Below, piece after piece: positions 55,869 through 64,000 of a stretch of 64,000 bases of DNA. The notes beneath the pieces are model-generated. The model saw only the letters and a list, made by a program, of their open reading frames with translations, searched no databases and was not told the origin of the DNA. Position numbers and translations under genes: made by a program. The stretch's first letter is position 1. Every line of letters starts with the position of its first letter. The stretch covers positions 1-64,000 of the forward strand of contig NZ_MJIL01000042.1 in NCBI RefSeq assembly GCF_001939735.1, written 5' to 3'. This DNA comes from Photobacterium proteolyticum (GTDB lineage: Bacteria; Pseudomonadota; Gammaproteobacteria; Enterobacterales; Vibrionaceae).

Positions 55869-55897
55869 GCCATATAACGCTATGTTGTATGGCTTTT
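55869..55897 (+). terminator. Intrinsic terminator of the phasin-WS/DGAT unit
   Basis: GCCATATAAC and GTTGTATGGC pair (one G-U) around GCTAT, followed by six T. It starts about 27 bases after the stop. Confidence 0.88.
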
Positions 55898-55938
55898 TTA
55901 ATGTTCGAGAGAATGATGCGGTTTTGTGGTTGAATTGA

Positions 55939-56085
55939 AAGAGGTCCAATGTAGTTCCTTACTTGGTTAAGGATTTTATCGATGAGACGGTATGGCGGGA
56001 TAACAAAGGGATAATCAATCGTGATCGTAAGACTCAAAAATGGGATTACGAGCATTGGTATCGCAAGCCTGCAGTGAAGCAGTAA
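55939..56085 (+). pseudogene. Possible gene remnant (48 codons, no start)
   Basis: After a TGA the frame reads 48 codons of protein-like composition (VVPYLVKDFIDETVWRDN; then QKWDYEHWYRKPAVKQ) before TAA. There is no ATG or GTG at a suitable place and no ribosome site. It lies between two terminators. I do not recognise the source. Chance is possible. Confidence 0.3.
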
Positions 56086-56100
56086 TAATTGCGTTTATCA

Positions 56101-56124
56101 AAAAAGGCCGCAAAAGCGGCCTTT
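56101..56124 (-). terminator. Intrinsic terminator of the reductase-ACBP operon
   Basis: GGCCGC and GCGGCC form a 6-bp GC stem with an AAAA loop (TTTT on the minus strand), and six T follow on the minus strand. It lies about 25 bases past the acyl-CoA-binding protein stop. Confidence 0.88.
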
Positions 56125-56146
56125 ATACTGTCATTATCCGAAGGAA

Positions 56147-56413
56147 TTATGCGTAAGCTGCAGTCAGCTCAGTGACCTTATCAACATATTGCTGCATTGC
56201 TGTTTCAGCATCCATGCCTTTCAGGCCTTCCCACGCCTCGTACTTGGCAGCGCCTTTGAAATCAAACATGCCAGGACGTTTACCGTGTACATCACCATCC
56301 GTTGCCTGCTTGTACAGAGAATACAGTGCGAGCAACTCTTCATTAGATGGGCGCTTGGTCAGTTTTTTTACGTCTAGTTGTGCTTGTTCAAAGTTTTCTT
56401 TTAGATCAGCCAT
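56147..56413 (-). CDS. Acyl-CoA-binding protein
   Basis: Small cytosolic carrier of long-chain acyl-CoA, mainly known from eukaryotes and present in some bacteria. The 88 residues match the four-helix family, with ALYSLYKQATDGDV, RPGMFDFKGAAKYEAW and a final helix. It lies 58 bases downstream of the fatty acyl-CoA reductase on the same strand and probably feeds it or the wax ester synthase. Confidence 0.95.
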   Translation of the reverse strand: MADLKENFEQAQLDVKKLTKRPSNEELLALYSLYKQATDGDVHGKRPGMFDFKGAAKYEAWEGLKGMDAETAMQQYVDKVTELTAAYA

Positions 56414-56471
56414 GATTTTGTCCTTAAATAGTTGTTACCTAGCCACACCCTTGAGACGAGTGTTTGGTTGA

Positions 56472-58463
56472 TTAAAGATGAATGCCTTTCAGCAGGGCAG
56501 AGAATGCAATGAGCTCTGCCGAAGAGGCTTTTTCGCTTCTTTGTTCTTTCCCTTGATCACTTTCTTTGGAGTCAGGGAACATTCGGAAACTGCTGTTCAT
56601 GATGATTTCAGCCAGTTTCGGGAATAGTGCGTGAAGCAACGAACCAAAAATACCGAGGTTGGTCGCAATACGTTTTGGCTTGTCGATAATCGCAGTAGCC
56701 AGTAGATCGGCCGCTTCATCTGGTGTCAGTGTCGGTACGGACTTATAGATTTTGGTTGGTGCAATCATAGGTGTTGCAACCAGCGGCATGTTGATGGTGG
56801 TGAAGTTCACGTTCAGGTCTGAGTACTCAGATGCCGCACAGCGGGTGAATGCGTCCAGCGCTGCCTTTGAAGCCACATAGGCAGAAAAGCGCGGCGCATT
56901 GGTCAACACCCCGATAGACGAGATATTGATAACATGGCCGCCACCCTGGGCTTCCATGCTTGGTAGCAGACCAAGGGTCAGTTTCAGTGAACCGAAGTAG
57001 TTCAGCTGCATGGTTCGCTCGAAATCGTGGAAGCGATCGATTGAGTTAGCAATAGAGCGACGAATAGAGCGTCCGGCGTTATTGATGAGGATATCGACGC
57101 GGCCATGTGCTTCGAGTACATCTGCTACCAACTGCTCAACCTGATCGATAGCAGAAAGATCGCACTGGAAGGTGTGCGCAACGCCACCACGTTTCTCGAC
57201 TTCAAGCTTGGTATTGGCCAGCTTTTCTTCATCACGGGCCACCAGAATCATTTCAGCGCCATTTTCAGCCAGTTTGAATGCTGTTGCCTGTCCGATCCCT
57301 GAGCTGGCACCGGTGATCATAATGATCTTGTTGCTGACGCGTGCGCTTAGGCTGCGATCTCCCGAGATCTCAGGATCAAGATGACGTTCCCAGTAGTCCC
57401 AGATAGCGGGCGCATATGTTGGCAGGCGAGGGCACTCGATACCAGAGCCTTTTAGCGCCTTCTGCGTTTCACGGCAATCGAACTCAGTCGGGTACGTGAA
57501 GAATTTGAGTACATCCGAAGGGATCCCTAAATCTCTCAGCGTCACGTCTGTGATTTGCTTGATGGTCGGCAGAGACAAAATGGCACTCTTGACCTGGTTC
57601 GGTACCAGACCGAATAATCTGGCATCAAGTCGAAGCGCCATACGCGGAGCGTGACCAGCCTCGGCAAAAATATTCATGATTTCGCCGGAGCGATAAGGTT
57701 TCGGATCGGTAAGATGGAAACACTGGCTGTCGAGCCCATCCTTATGGGCAATATGGTCCAGTGCGTTGACGACGTAGTCGACCGGCACAATGTTCAGGCT
57801 TCCGCCTTCAAGACCAATTGTCGGTACCCAGGCTGGCAGCACGGCGCGAATACGCTGGATCATTTTGAATAGGTAGTACGGACCGTCTACACGATCTGCA
57901 ACACCTGTTTTGGAATCACCGATCACCATGCCTGGGCGGTAGATCCTAAACGGTATCTTACACTGTTCGCGGACCGTCTTTTCAGCCAGATGCTTGGTTG
58001 AAAAGTAAGGATGTTCGAGGTGTTCGGCTTCCTCAAACATATCTTCGCGAAAGTGCCCCTCGTATAACCCGGCAGCCGCGATTGAACTAATGTGATGGAA
58101 GCAACCCGCATCCAATGCTTCGGCGGCTTCTACTGCATTTTGAGTTCCTTCAATGTTCACTGCCTCTTGAGCCTCGGCAGTCGCATTCAGGTCATAAATT
58201 GCAGCTAGATGGAAGAAATGATGAATCTTTCCTTTTAATGCTGCGACTGTACTCTTGGTTAATCCTAGTTGAGGCTGTGTCAGATCACCCATGATTGGCA
58301 CAATACGATCTGCCGGAACATCCCATTCCGATATACAGGTTGTCAGTTTTTCTTGGGCCTTTTCATTCCTGCAAAGGATATAGATAGTTCCTTCGCGCTT
58401 GAGTAGTTTGGTGATGAGATTGCGGCCTAAAAAACCCGTTCCACCTGTTAGAAAATATGCCAT
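56472..58463 (-). CDS. Fatty acyl-CoA reductase (alcohol-forming, two SDR domains)
   Basis: Reduces acyl-CoA through the aldehyde to fatty alcohol. The 663 residues resemble the Marinobacter wax-ester reductase over their whole length, from memory of that sequence. The N-terminal extended SDR has GGTGFLGRNLI and YFSTKHLAEK; the C-terminal classical SDR has TGASSGIGQATAFKLAENG and YVASKAALDAFTR. The ending FSALLKGIHL also fits. A strong AAGGAG precedes the ATG. With the WS/DGAT it supplies both steps of wax ester formation. Confidence 0.94.
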   Translation of the reverse strand: MAYFLTGGTGFLGRNLITKLLKREGTIYILCRNEKAQEKLTTCISEWDVPADRIVPIMGDLTQPQLGLTKSTVAALKGKIHHFFHLAAIYDLNATAEAQEAVNIEGTQNAVEAAEALDAGCFHHISSIAAAGLYEGHFREDMFEEAEHLEHPYFSTKHLAEKTVREQCKIPFRIYRPGMVIGDSKTGVADRVDGPYYLFKMIQRIRAVLPAWVPTIGLEGGSLNIVPVDYVVNALDHIAHKDGLDSQCFHLTDPKPYRSGEIMNIFAEAGHAPRMALRLDARLFGLVPNQVKSAILSLPTIKQITDVTLRDLGIPSDVLKFFTYPTEFDCRETQKALKGSGIECPRLPTYAPAIWDYWERHLDPEISGDRSLSARVSNKIIMITGASSGIGQATAFKLAENGAEMILVARDEEKLANTKLEVEKRGGVAHTFQCDLSAIDQVEQLVADVLEAHGRVDILINNAGRSIRRSIANSIDRFHDFERTMQLNYFGSLKLTLGLLPSMEAQGGGHVINISSIGVLTNAPRFSAYVASKAALDAFTRCAASEYSDLNVNFTTINMPLVATPMIAPTKIYKSVPTLTPDEAADLLATAIIDKPKRIATNLGIFGSLLHALFPKLAEIIMNSSFRMFPDSKESDQGKEQRSEKASSAELIAFSALLKGIHL

Positions 58464-58735
58464 TCGCTCTCCTTAATTGATGGGCAATATTCTTTAATTC
58501 CTTTAAGAAATATAAGTTACACTGGTCAGAGTTGTTGTCTTTAGTTAATGGGCAATTTTATTAAATAGATCACCTTTTTATTTTGAAAAATGGCAAATAT
58601 TTCAATTTCATTAAGGAAATAAATCAAAAATAGGTAAATTAATCTATGATTGATGGTGTGAGAAATAATCAATATCAATGACTGGTTTTTTATAAATTGG
58701 CTGGCAAATCATCGCGATTAACTTGAGAGGGTATT

Positions 58736-60373
58736 ATGTATGATTTCATAATTGTGGGGGCAGGTTCGGCGGGTTGTGTACTTGCTAATAGGTTGTCTTC
58801 AGATCCGTCAATAAAGGTTTGCCTGGTTGAAGCCGGACCGAAAGATTCAAGTGTTATGGTTCATGTGCCACTTGGCATCATCGGCATGATGCATTCCAAG
58901 AAAATGAACTGGCGTTACTACACCGAGGAGGAATCAAACCTTAACAACAGGCAGCTATTCTGGCCGCGTGGAAAAACCCTTGGTGGTAGCAGCGCTTCAA
59001 ACGCGATGTGTTATATACGTGGACACGCCTGTGACTACGATGAATGGGCGTCGTTCGGTAATGAAGGGTGGAGTTACAAGGAGGTCTTACCATATTTTAA
59101 GAAATCTCAGCATCAGGAGCGAGGTGGCGATGCCTATCATGGCTCACATGGCCCATTAAATGTGTCTGATTTGAGGATAAAAAATCCGCTGTCAGAGGCG
59201 TTTATTAAGGCGGCCAAACAAGCCGGGCATCGATATACAGAGGATTTTAATGGCGCTGATCAGGAAGGAGTTGGCTACTATCAGGTCACCCAGAAAAACG
59301 GCCAGCGCTGCAGTACTGCCGTAGGCTATCTGAGACCGGCAGAGGAGAGGGATAATCTAACTGTTATTACGGATGCGTTGACAACAAGAGTACTGTTTGA
59401 GGGAACCAAAGCGACGGGAATTGAATATCGCAAAGAGGGAACAACGCATACGCTTCGTTGTAGTGGTGAGGTGCTGCTCAGTGGCGGGGCCATAAACAGT
59501 CCACAGTTGCTGTTGCTTTCGGGGGTTGGAAAGAAAGAGCAGTTAGATCAACATGATATTCCTGTTGTGTGTGATCTGCCCGGCGTAGGAGAGAACATGC
59601 AGGATCACCTTGATGTGCTGGCAGTAACTCGTGAAAGAACCTTCTACTCTGTGGGCTTTTCCCCTGTTGCTTTGCTGCGCTCGATAAAAGGGATCTTCGA
59701 TTATATCTTGTTTAGGAAAGGGAATTTCACCAGCAACATTGCTGAAGCCGGTGGCTTTGTGAAAAGCTCTCCAGAGCAGGCTGTGCCGGATGTACAGTTT
59801 CATTTCTCTCCCTGTTTTTTGGATAACCATGGCCTGAATCTGTGGCAAACGGTAAGGCATGGCTACTCGTTACATGCGTGTAATCTACGCCCGAAAAGCC
59901 GAGGAAGGCTGATGCTTCGGGATAGTGATCCGGCGACGCCGCCAGTTATCCAAGCGAACTATCTCGACAATGAAGAAGACATTGCTGTGATGGTAAAAGG
60001 GATTAAGCTCTCTCGTGAAATCCTGAAACAGCCTGCTTTTGATCACTACCGAGGTGAAGAAGTATTCCCCGGTAAAGAGGTGCAGACAGATGAAGAGCTT
60101 GAAGCTTTTATCCGTCGTAAAGCCGAATCGATTTATCATCCTGTTGGTACGTGTAAGATGGGACAAGATGAAATGGCTGTTGTGGATCCCAGGTTAAAAG
60201 TCCGGGGCGTTTCGGGCTTGCGTGTGGTCGATGCTTCAATAATGCCGACATTAATTGGCGGTAATACTAATGCACCAACAATAATGATTGCTGAGAAAGC
60301 GGCGGATATGATCTTGGAAGATTATATAAAAAAGTCCCTCAATGAAGAGCTGATAGCCGCCGAGGTTTTATAA
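58736..60373 (+). CDS. GMC-family FAD alcohol oxidoreductase
   Basis: Flavoenzyme oxidising alcohols, close to choline dehydrogenase/AlkJ-type members. The 545 residues include [17 protein letters not shown] at the N-terminus, [19 protein letters not shown] (signature 1), [17 protein letters not shown] (signature 2) and the catalytic-histidine region [10 protein letters not shown]. In this neighbourhood a long-chain alcohol substrate is plausible. It is divergent from the acyl-CoA reductase with 272 bases between starts, where I see AT-rich sequence only. Confidence 0.93.
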   Translation: MYDFIIVGAGSAGCVLANRLSSDPSIKVCLVEAGPKDSSVMVHVPLGIIGMMHSKKMNWRYYTEEESNLNNRQLFWPRGKTLGGSSASNAMCYIRGHACDYDEWASFGNEGWSYKEVLPYFKKSQHQERGGDAYHGSHGPLNVSDLRIKNPLSEAFIKAAKQAGHRYTEDFNGADQEGVGYYQVTQKNGQRCSTAVGYLRPAEERDNLTVITDALTTRVLFEGTKATGIEYRKEGTTHTLRCSGEVLLSGGAINSPQLLLLSGVGKKEQLDQHDIPVVCDLPGVGENMQDHLDVLAVTRERTFYSVGFSPVALLRSIKGIFDYILFRKGNFTSNIAEAGGFVKSSPEQAVPDVQFHFSPCFLDNHGLNLWQTVRHGYSLHACNLRPKSRGRLMLRDSDPATPPVIQANYLDNEEDIAVMVKGIKLSREILKQPAFDHYRGEEVFPGKEVQTDEELEAFIRRKAESIYHPVGTCKMGQDEMAVVDPRLKVRGVSGLRVVDASIMPTLIGGNTNAPTIMIAEKAADMILEDYIKKSLNEELIAAEVL

Positions 60374-60386
60374 TTATTTATCATCG

Positions 60387-60429
60387 TAATTTCAGGCTGT
60401 AAATATATAGCCTGAAATTATTTTTATTT
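60387..60429 (+). terminator. Intrinsic terminator of the GMC gene
   Basis: TAATTTCAGGCT (60387-60398) and AGCCTGAAATTA (60409-60420) form a perfect 12-bp stem with a 10-base loop, followed by TTTTTATTT. Confidence 0.88.
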
Positions 60430-60643
60430 AAATTAATAATTAGAGTGATTTTTCTAATTTTTATTGTCATACTTGTTTTGCAATTTTCTATGATTTTATT
60501 TTGAACCCTTCATATTATATTTAACTTCTGACAAACACTCTCTTCAATATTTAAAAATAAGCCCTTCTTCTTGTGAAGTGCTTGATTTCAGTATTCAGCT
60601 AATCAATGATGGTTAGTAAATGTGGCTTAACAAAGGTTGAAGT

Positions 60644-61738
60644 ATGATTTCTAGGAATAACCTAAGTCAGAAGTTTCAGGTGCTGATGGATGAGCTATCG
60701 TCAAAAGTGTCTGAAAACAGAGAGGTGGCGAAGGAAAAGCTTGGCGACTTCATAGAGCATGGCCTCCCGCCCGTTCAAAGTGACGCAGTCATTGCCACAT
60801 TAAATGGCATTCTCGGTGATTATCTGGTTCAGCGAGACAGCCGTCTGAAGCAGGAAATGGCTATTCGTGATCAGCGCCAGACCCTGAGCCTTGAAACTGA
60901 CATATTGAGTCAGCAGCTTTCCGACTGTAGTGAGCGCATTGTATTGTGTGTGCATGGCTGGTGTATGAATGATGTCCAGTGGAAGCGCAAGGATCACGAT
61001 CATGGCCGAAGCTTGGCAAAATACGGATATACGCCGATTTATTTACGATATAACACCGGCTTGCATATCTCGACCAACGGCGAAGCATTTGCGTTAATGC
61101 TCGAACGACTTATTTCAGCCTGGCCGTGCCAAGTGAAGGAGCTGGTGATTATCGGCCATAGCATGGGCGGGCTGGTAACCCGAAGCGCGTGCTACTATGC
61201 CCAGCAACATGAACTTGACTGGCTATCGACTCTTCGCACTTTCATCACCCTTGGTACCCCGCATAATGGCGCTCCCTTGGCGCAGCTGGCCTGTTGGATA
61301 GATGGCAGACTTGCTGATGCTCCATACTTGAAGACACTTAATAAGTTGTCTGAAATTCGTAGTAGCGGGACGAAAGACTTGAGCCAGGGATTCGTTCGCC
61401 ATGGGGATTGGGAGAGGGCAGGACAGGCTCCTCATTTGCCGGGACGTCCGTTATTACCTGAGGGCGTGGTTTGTTGTGCTATTGCGAGTTGCCTTGGCCA
61501 GAATTTAAAGGATGAGAATAATCTCAAGTTGGGTGATGGGCTGGTGCCGGTTTCAAGTGCTTTGGGCGAATCGACAGCTGATCAGCGAGCGCTGAACTAT
61601 CTTGACGATAATAAGTGGGTAGGCGTCGGTATTAACCATCTGGACCTGTTAACGCACCCGCAGGTAACCGGAAAAGTAGAGCAGTGGGTACTGTCGAATA
61701 GCCCAGATACTCGTGACGAGCTCCCCCCCAGTAGCTAA
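60644..61738 (+). CDS. Alpha/beta-hydrolase, lipase/esterase-like
   Basis: The 364 residues comprise a helical N-terminal region of about 95 residues and then an alpha/beta-hydrolase domain. VLCVHGWCMNDVQWKR supplies the oxyanion region, VIIGHSMGGLVTRSA the nucleophile serine, and GDGLVPVSSALG, then GINHLDLLTH the likely acid and histidine. TLGTPHNGAPLAQLA resembles PGAP1/triacylglycerol lipase proteins. There is no signal peptide, so it acts inside the cell. Its position next to wax ester genes suggests ester mobilisation, which is unproven. Confidence 0.87.
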   Translation: MISRNNLSQKFQVLMDELSSKVSENREVAKEKLGDFIEHGLPPVQSDAVIATLNGILGDYLVQRDSRLKQEMAIRDQRQTLSLETDILSQQLSDCSERIVLCVHGWCMNDVQWKRKDHDHGRSLAKYGYTPIYLRYNTGLHISTNGEAFALMLERLISAWPCQVKELVIIGHSMGGLVTRSACYYAQQHELDWLSTLRTFITLGTPHNGAPLAQLACWIDGRLADAPYLKTLNKLSEIRSSGTKDLSQGFVRHGDWERAGQAPHLPGRPLLPEGVVCCAIASCLGQNLKDENNLKLGDGLVPVSSALGESTADQRALNYLDDNKWVGVGINHLDLLTHPQVTGKVEQWVLSNSPDTRDELPPSS

Positions 61739-61824
61739 CAGCAGCAGGCGCCTCTATGCTGGGGCGCTGCACCGCTTCCGCTGATACTTCCCTTCCTTAT
61801 TTTTTTCCGTTTTTAGATGTCTCT

Positions 61825-61860
61825 ATATATGGCTATTGTTATATACAGATAATCATATAT
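61825..61860. promoter_or_regulatory. AT-rich repeats, candidate ArsR-type operator
   Basis: ATATATGG at 61825-61832 and ATATAT at 61855-61860 flank ATATAC at 61841-61846. Similar TATATATGG and CTATATAG elements lie upstream of the GAPDH gene (about 63399-63435). ArsR-family sites are often AT-rich inverted repeats. Weak evidence. Confidence 0.35.
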
Positions 61861-61887
61861 ACTGACAGCGATTAAATTATTACAGAG

Positions 61888-62676
61888 ATGATCATGAAGA
61901 AGAACATACTCTTTCTTTGTACCGGTAACTCTGCGCGTTCACAGCTGGCTGAGGCATTGATGCGTCACATGGCAGGAGAGCACTATCTGGTAATGAGTGC
62001 CGGTACGAAGCCGGAAGGCGTCGACCCGCGTGTCTATCAGGTGTTGGCTGAGCAAGGGGTATGTGCAGATAATCTGCAAAGCCTTTCTGCGAGTGATGTT
62101 CATGATCAACACTTTGATATCGTGATTACCTTGTGTGACAAGGCCAGCAACGAATGTGCCCTGTTCGCAGACTCAGATGCACTCATTCACTGGGATTTTA
62201 AAGATCCTAAGCCTGTGGCGGGGGTAGACAGTTTCCGAGAAACCTTCGAAGGGCTAAGAGACAGGATCGCGCTATTCCTCATGCTTAACGGCGAGGCGCA
62301 GGATAGTGTTGTGGGCCCGGTGGAGTTGTTCAAGATTATGAGCGACCCACTTCGTCTTCGGATCCTAATGCTGATTGAGGACGAGCAGGCGCTCAGTGTT
62401 GGCGATCTGACCAAGGTACTTGACGTGAGTCAGCCGAAAGTGTCGCGGCATCTTGCCTTATTACGTGATGGCGGGGTACTTCAAGATCAGCGCGAAGGGT
62501 TGTGGATCTTCTATCGCCTGGCCGATCATCTTCCGGTGTGGATACGTCACACGCTATCAACAGTACGAAACGGTAACCCGGGTATGATCAATCAGGAAAA
62601 ACTAAAATTAACTCAGATCACCGACAGGAAAAAGCCCGGATTTAGCCTAAAAGCCAACAACCAGGTTGGCGTTTGA
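61888..62676 (+). CDS. Arsenate reductase-ArsR regulator fusion
   Basis: Fusion of two functions usually encoded separately. Residues about 1-135 are a low-molecular-weight phosphatase-type arsenate reductase (FLCTGNSARSQLAEALMRH with the P-loop cysteine; a further cysteine in ITLCDKASNEC). Residues about 140-225 are an ArsR winged helix (FKIMSDPLRLRILMLIEDEQ, then LDVSQPKVSRHLALLRDGG). A polar tail follows. The start is ATG 61888 or 61894. It is followed by a phosphatase and a GAPDH, an arsenic-resistance setting. Confidence 0.92.
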   Translation: MIMKKNILFLCTGNSARSQLAEALMRHMAGEHYLVMSAGTKPEGVDPRVYQVLAEQGVCADNLQSLSASDVHDQHFDIVITLCDKASNECALFADSDALIHWDFKDPKPVAGVDSFRETFEGLRDRIALFLMLNGEAQDSVVGPVELFKIMSDPLRLRILMLIEDEQALSVGDLTKVLDVSQPKVSRHLALLRDGGVLQDQREGLWIFYRLADHLPVWIRHTLSTVRNGNPGMINQEKLKLTQITDRKKPGFSLKANNQVGV

Positions 62677-62710
62677 AATATTTAATTATATTAATTAACA
62701 GGAAAGAACT

Positions 62711-63205
62711 ATGTCTAACACGCATCCATTTTGGACATTACCGCTAGTAGGTGGTGCTAAATTGTTACTTACGCCATGTCCGGGTACCAAAGAGGCCAAC
62801 CTGAAAGATTCATTGGCTCAGTTGAAAGACGCCGGGGCAACAGCGGTACTGACAGCTTTGGAGCCGGGTGATCTACCGGGTGAAGGACTGAGTCAGCTGG
62901 CAGAAGAGTGCAAGGCTCTGGGGCTGAAGTGGTTCCACTTACCTATCGAAGATGACTGTGCTCCTGGTGACGAATTTAATGCTAACTGGCCTGAGGCCAA
63001 CAAAGCGGCTCAGTCTATGTTAGATGAGGGTGGGGCATTAGTTATTCACTGCATGGGCGGATCTGGCAGAACGGGGCTGATTGCTGCCCGTATTATGCTG
63101 GACCGTGGTGTTGAGCTTGAAAGTGCGATTGAGCAGATCCAGGCGCTGCGCCCGGGGGCTTTCACGCGCCAGCCACATATTGACTATATCCAGCAGTATA
63201 AATAA
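62711..63205 (+). CDS. Dual-specificity/tyrosine phosphatase-like protein
   Basis: Cysteine phosphatase of 164 residues. The active-site loop is HCMGGSGRTG, with a candidate general acid in LPIEDDCAPGDEF. It is 34 bases downstream of the ArsC-ArsR fusion on the same strand and is followed by a terminator, so the two form a short operon. It is possibly part of arsenic resistance; its substrate is unknown. Confidence 0.9.
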   Translation: MSNTHPFWTLPLVGGAKLLLTPCPGTKEANLKDSLAQLKDAGATAVLTALEPGDLPGEGLSQLAEECKALGLKWFHLPIEDDCAPGDEFNANWPEANKAAQSMLDEGGALVIHCMGGSGRTGLIAARIMLDRGVELESAIEQIQALRPGAFTRQPHIDYIQQYK

Positions 63206-63235
63206 ATAGTCGACTAACGAGCTACAGTATCAATG

Positions 63236-63261
63236 AGCCTCACTTTAGTGGGGCTTTTTTA
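63236..63261 (+). terminator. Intrinsic terminator after the phosphatase gene
   Basis: AGCCTCAC (63236-63243) and GTGGGGCT (63248-63255) form an 8-bp stem (one G-U) with a TTTA loop, followed by further T. Confidence 0.9.
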
Positions 63262-63484
63262 TATCAGTTAATCAATGCCTTATCTTTCTTGGTTCCTTAG
63301 TAAGATCTTTGCTTTGTAATGGCAGCGTTGGTTATGCGATTTATTTCAAAAAGATCTAGCCAGATGAGCAAGAACTCGATACTATATCTGAAATTTCGTA
63401 TATATGGTTTTCCGAATATTTGTTCGCTATATAGTCAGCTTTTTAACTATATTGCTTGTAGCACTATCAAAAAGGACAGTAACA

Positions 63485-64000
63485 ATGGCAATTAAAGTGG
63501 GTATCAATGGTTTTGGTCGTATCGGTCGTCTGGCACTACGTGCAGCTTATGACTGGGATGACGTTGAGTTTGTTCAGATTAACGATGTCGCTGGCGATGC
63601 CCATACACTGGGTCACTTGCTTGAGTTCGATTCGGTGCAAGGACGTTGGCATCATGCGGTGAATACCGATGGTGATGCAATTGTAATTGGTGAGCACAGC
63701 ATCCGTTGTACCAAAGAGCGCGATATTGATGCGGTTGATTGGTCTGGTTGTGATGTGGTTCTGGAAGCAACCGGCGTTCATCGCAAAACATCGTTCTTGC
63801 AGAAATACCTTGATCAGGGGGTAAAGCGTGTTGTCGTTTCTGCCCCGGTAAAAGAAGAAGGTGTGCTGAACGTTGTGGTAGGTGTTAACGATCACCTGTT
63901 TGATGCCGAGAAACATCGTATCGTGACGGCAGCATCTTGCACCACAAACTGTATTGCGCCTGTGGTCAAGGTTATCCACGAAAAACTGGGTATCGAGCAG
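63485..64000 (+). CDS. Glyceraldehyde-3-phosphate dehydrogenase, partial (runs off the window)
   Basis: The first 172 codons are open to the window edge. KVGINGFGRIGRLALRA is the NAD-binding motif and ASCTTNCIAP carries the catalytic cysteine. Because it lies in an ars locus, it may be the arsenate-linked GAPDH that makes 1-arseno-3-phosphoglycerate for export by ArsJ. The decisive neighbour, arsJ, would lie beyond base 64000. AT-rich repeats upstream resemble those before the ArsC-ArsR fusion. The ribosome site is weak (AAGGACAGTAACA before the ATG). Confidence 0.93.
   Translation, partial: MAIKVGINGFGRIGRLALRAAYDWDDVEFVQINDVAGDAHTLGHLLEFDSVQGRWHHAVNTDGDAIVIGEHSIRCTKERDIDAVDWSGCDVVLEATGVHRKTSFLQKYLDQGVKRVVVSAPVKEEGVLNVVVGVNDHLFDAEKHRIVTAASCTTNCIAPVVKVIHEKLGIEQ

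Noticed and set aside
63536-63979. 147-codon antisense frame at the right edge
   Set aside because: It lies opposite the partial GAPDH, whose motifs are unmistakable on the plus strand.

Overview
The window looks like an accessory-rich stretch of a Vibrionaceae-type marine gammaproteobacterial chromosome (Photobacterium, Grimontia or Vibrio-like; secondary chromosome possible). This is inferred from gene content only: two methyl-accepting chemotaxis proteins, four GGDEF proteins, a tetrathionate-reductase-like operon, EptA-DgkA, an ars locus with GAPDH, moderate GC with AT-rich intergenic regions, and a tRNA-Cys close to the E. coli sequence. I see no insertion sequence, integrase, CRISPR array or rRNA.

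Layout. 1-4.8 kb: CHASE-GGDEF protein with a damaged 5' end, tRNA-Cys, a chemoreceptor and a Nudix hydrolase. 4.9-7.9 kb: leftward cluster of a lipoprotein of the peptidylarginine/agmatine deiminase family, an OmpR-type response regulator and a histidine kinase. 8-10.8 kb: small membrane protein, a structured RNA-like leader, a short ORF and a dCache chemoreceptor. 11-18 kb: Crp/Fnr regulator, secreted HbpS/GlcG-like protein, a TtrA/TtrB-like molybdoenzyme operon whose membrane subunit is a cytochrome b, and a TetR regulator with matching operator-like repeats. 18.2-19.8 kb: ornithine cyclodeaminase divergent from an Lrp/AsnC regulator. 20.2-26.8 kb: signalling operon of a 1385-residue hybrid kinase, CheR, CheB and REC-GGDEF. 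26.9-39 kb: unknown membrane coiled-coil protein, AzoR, EptA-DgkA lipid A modification pair, orphan kinase-fold protein, two more GGDEF proteins, a small outer-membrane barrel, a methyltransferase and several hypotheticals. 39.2-43.3 kb: polar amino-acid ABC transporter, small inner-membrane protein and LysE exporter.

43.6-50.8 kb is a glyoxylate module: malate synthase A plus GlcG-like protein, divergent from gcl-hyi-tartronate semialdehyde reductase, with a GntR/FCD regulator. The palindrome TTGTATACAA or a close variant lies upstream of all three transcription units, suggesting one regulon.

51-61.7 kb is the most unusual region: acetyl-CoA hydrolase/transferase, phasin, wax ester synthase/DGAT, acyl-CoA-binding protein, a Marinobacter-type fatty acyl-CoA reductase, a GMC alcohol oxidoreductase and a lipase-like hydrolase. 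Together they form a plausible route from acyl-CoA to fatty alcohol to wax ester, with a granule protein and candidate turnover enzymes. I regard this as the best candidate for an under-described system here. 61.8-64 kb starts an arsenic locus: an ArsC-ArsR fusion, a dual-specificity phosphatase and the first 172 codons of a GAPDH that runs off the window.
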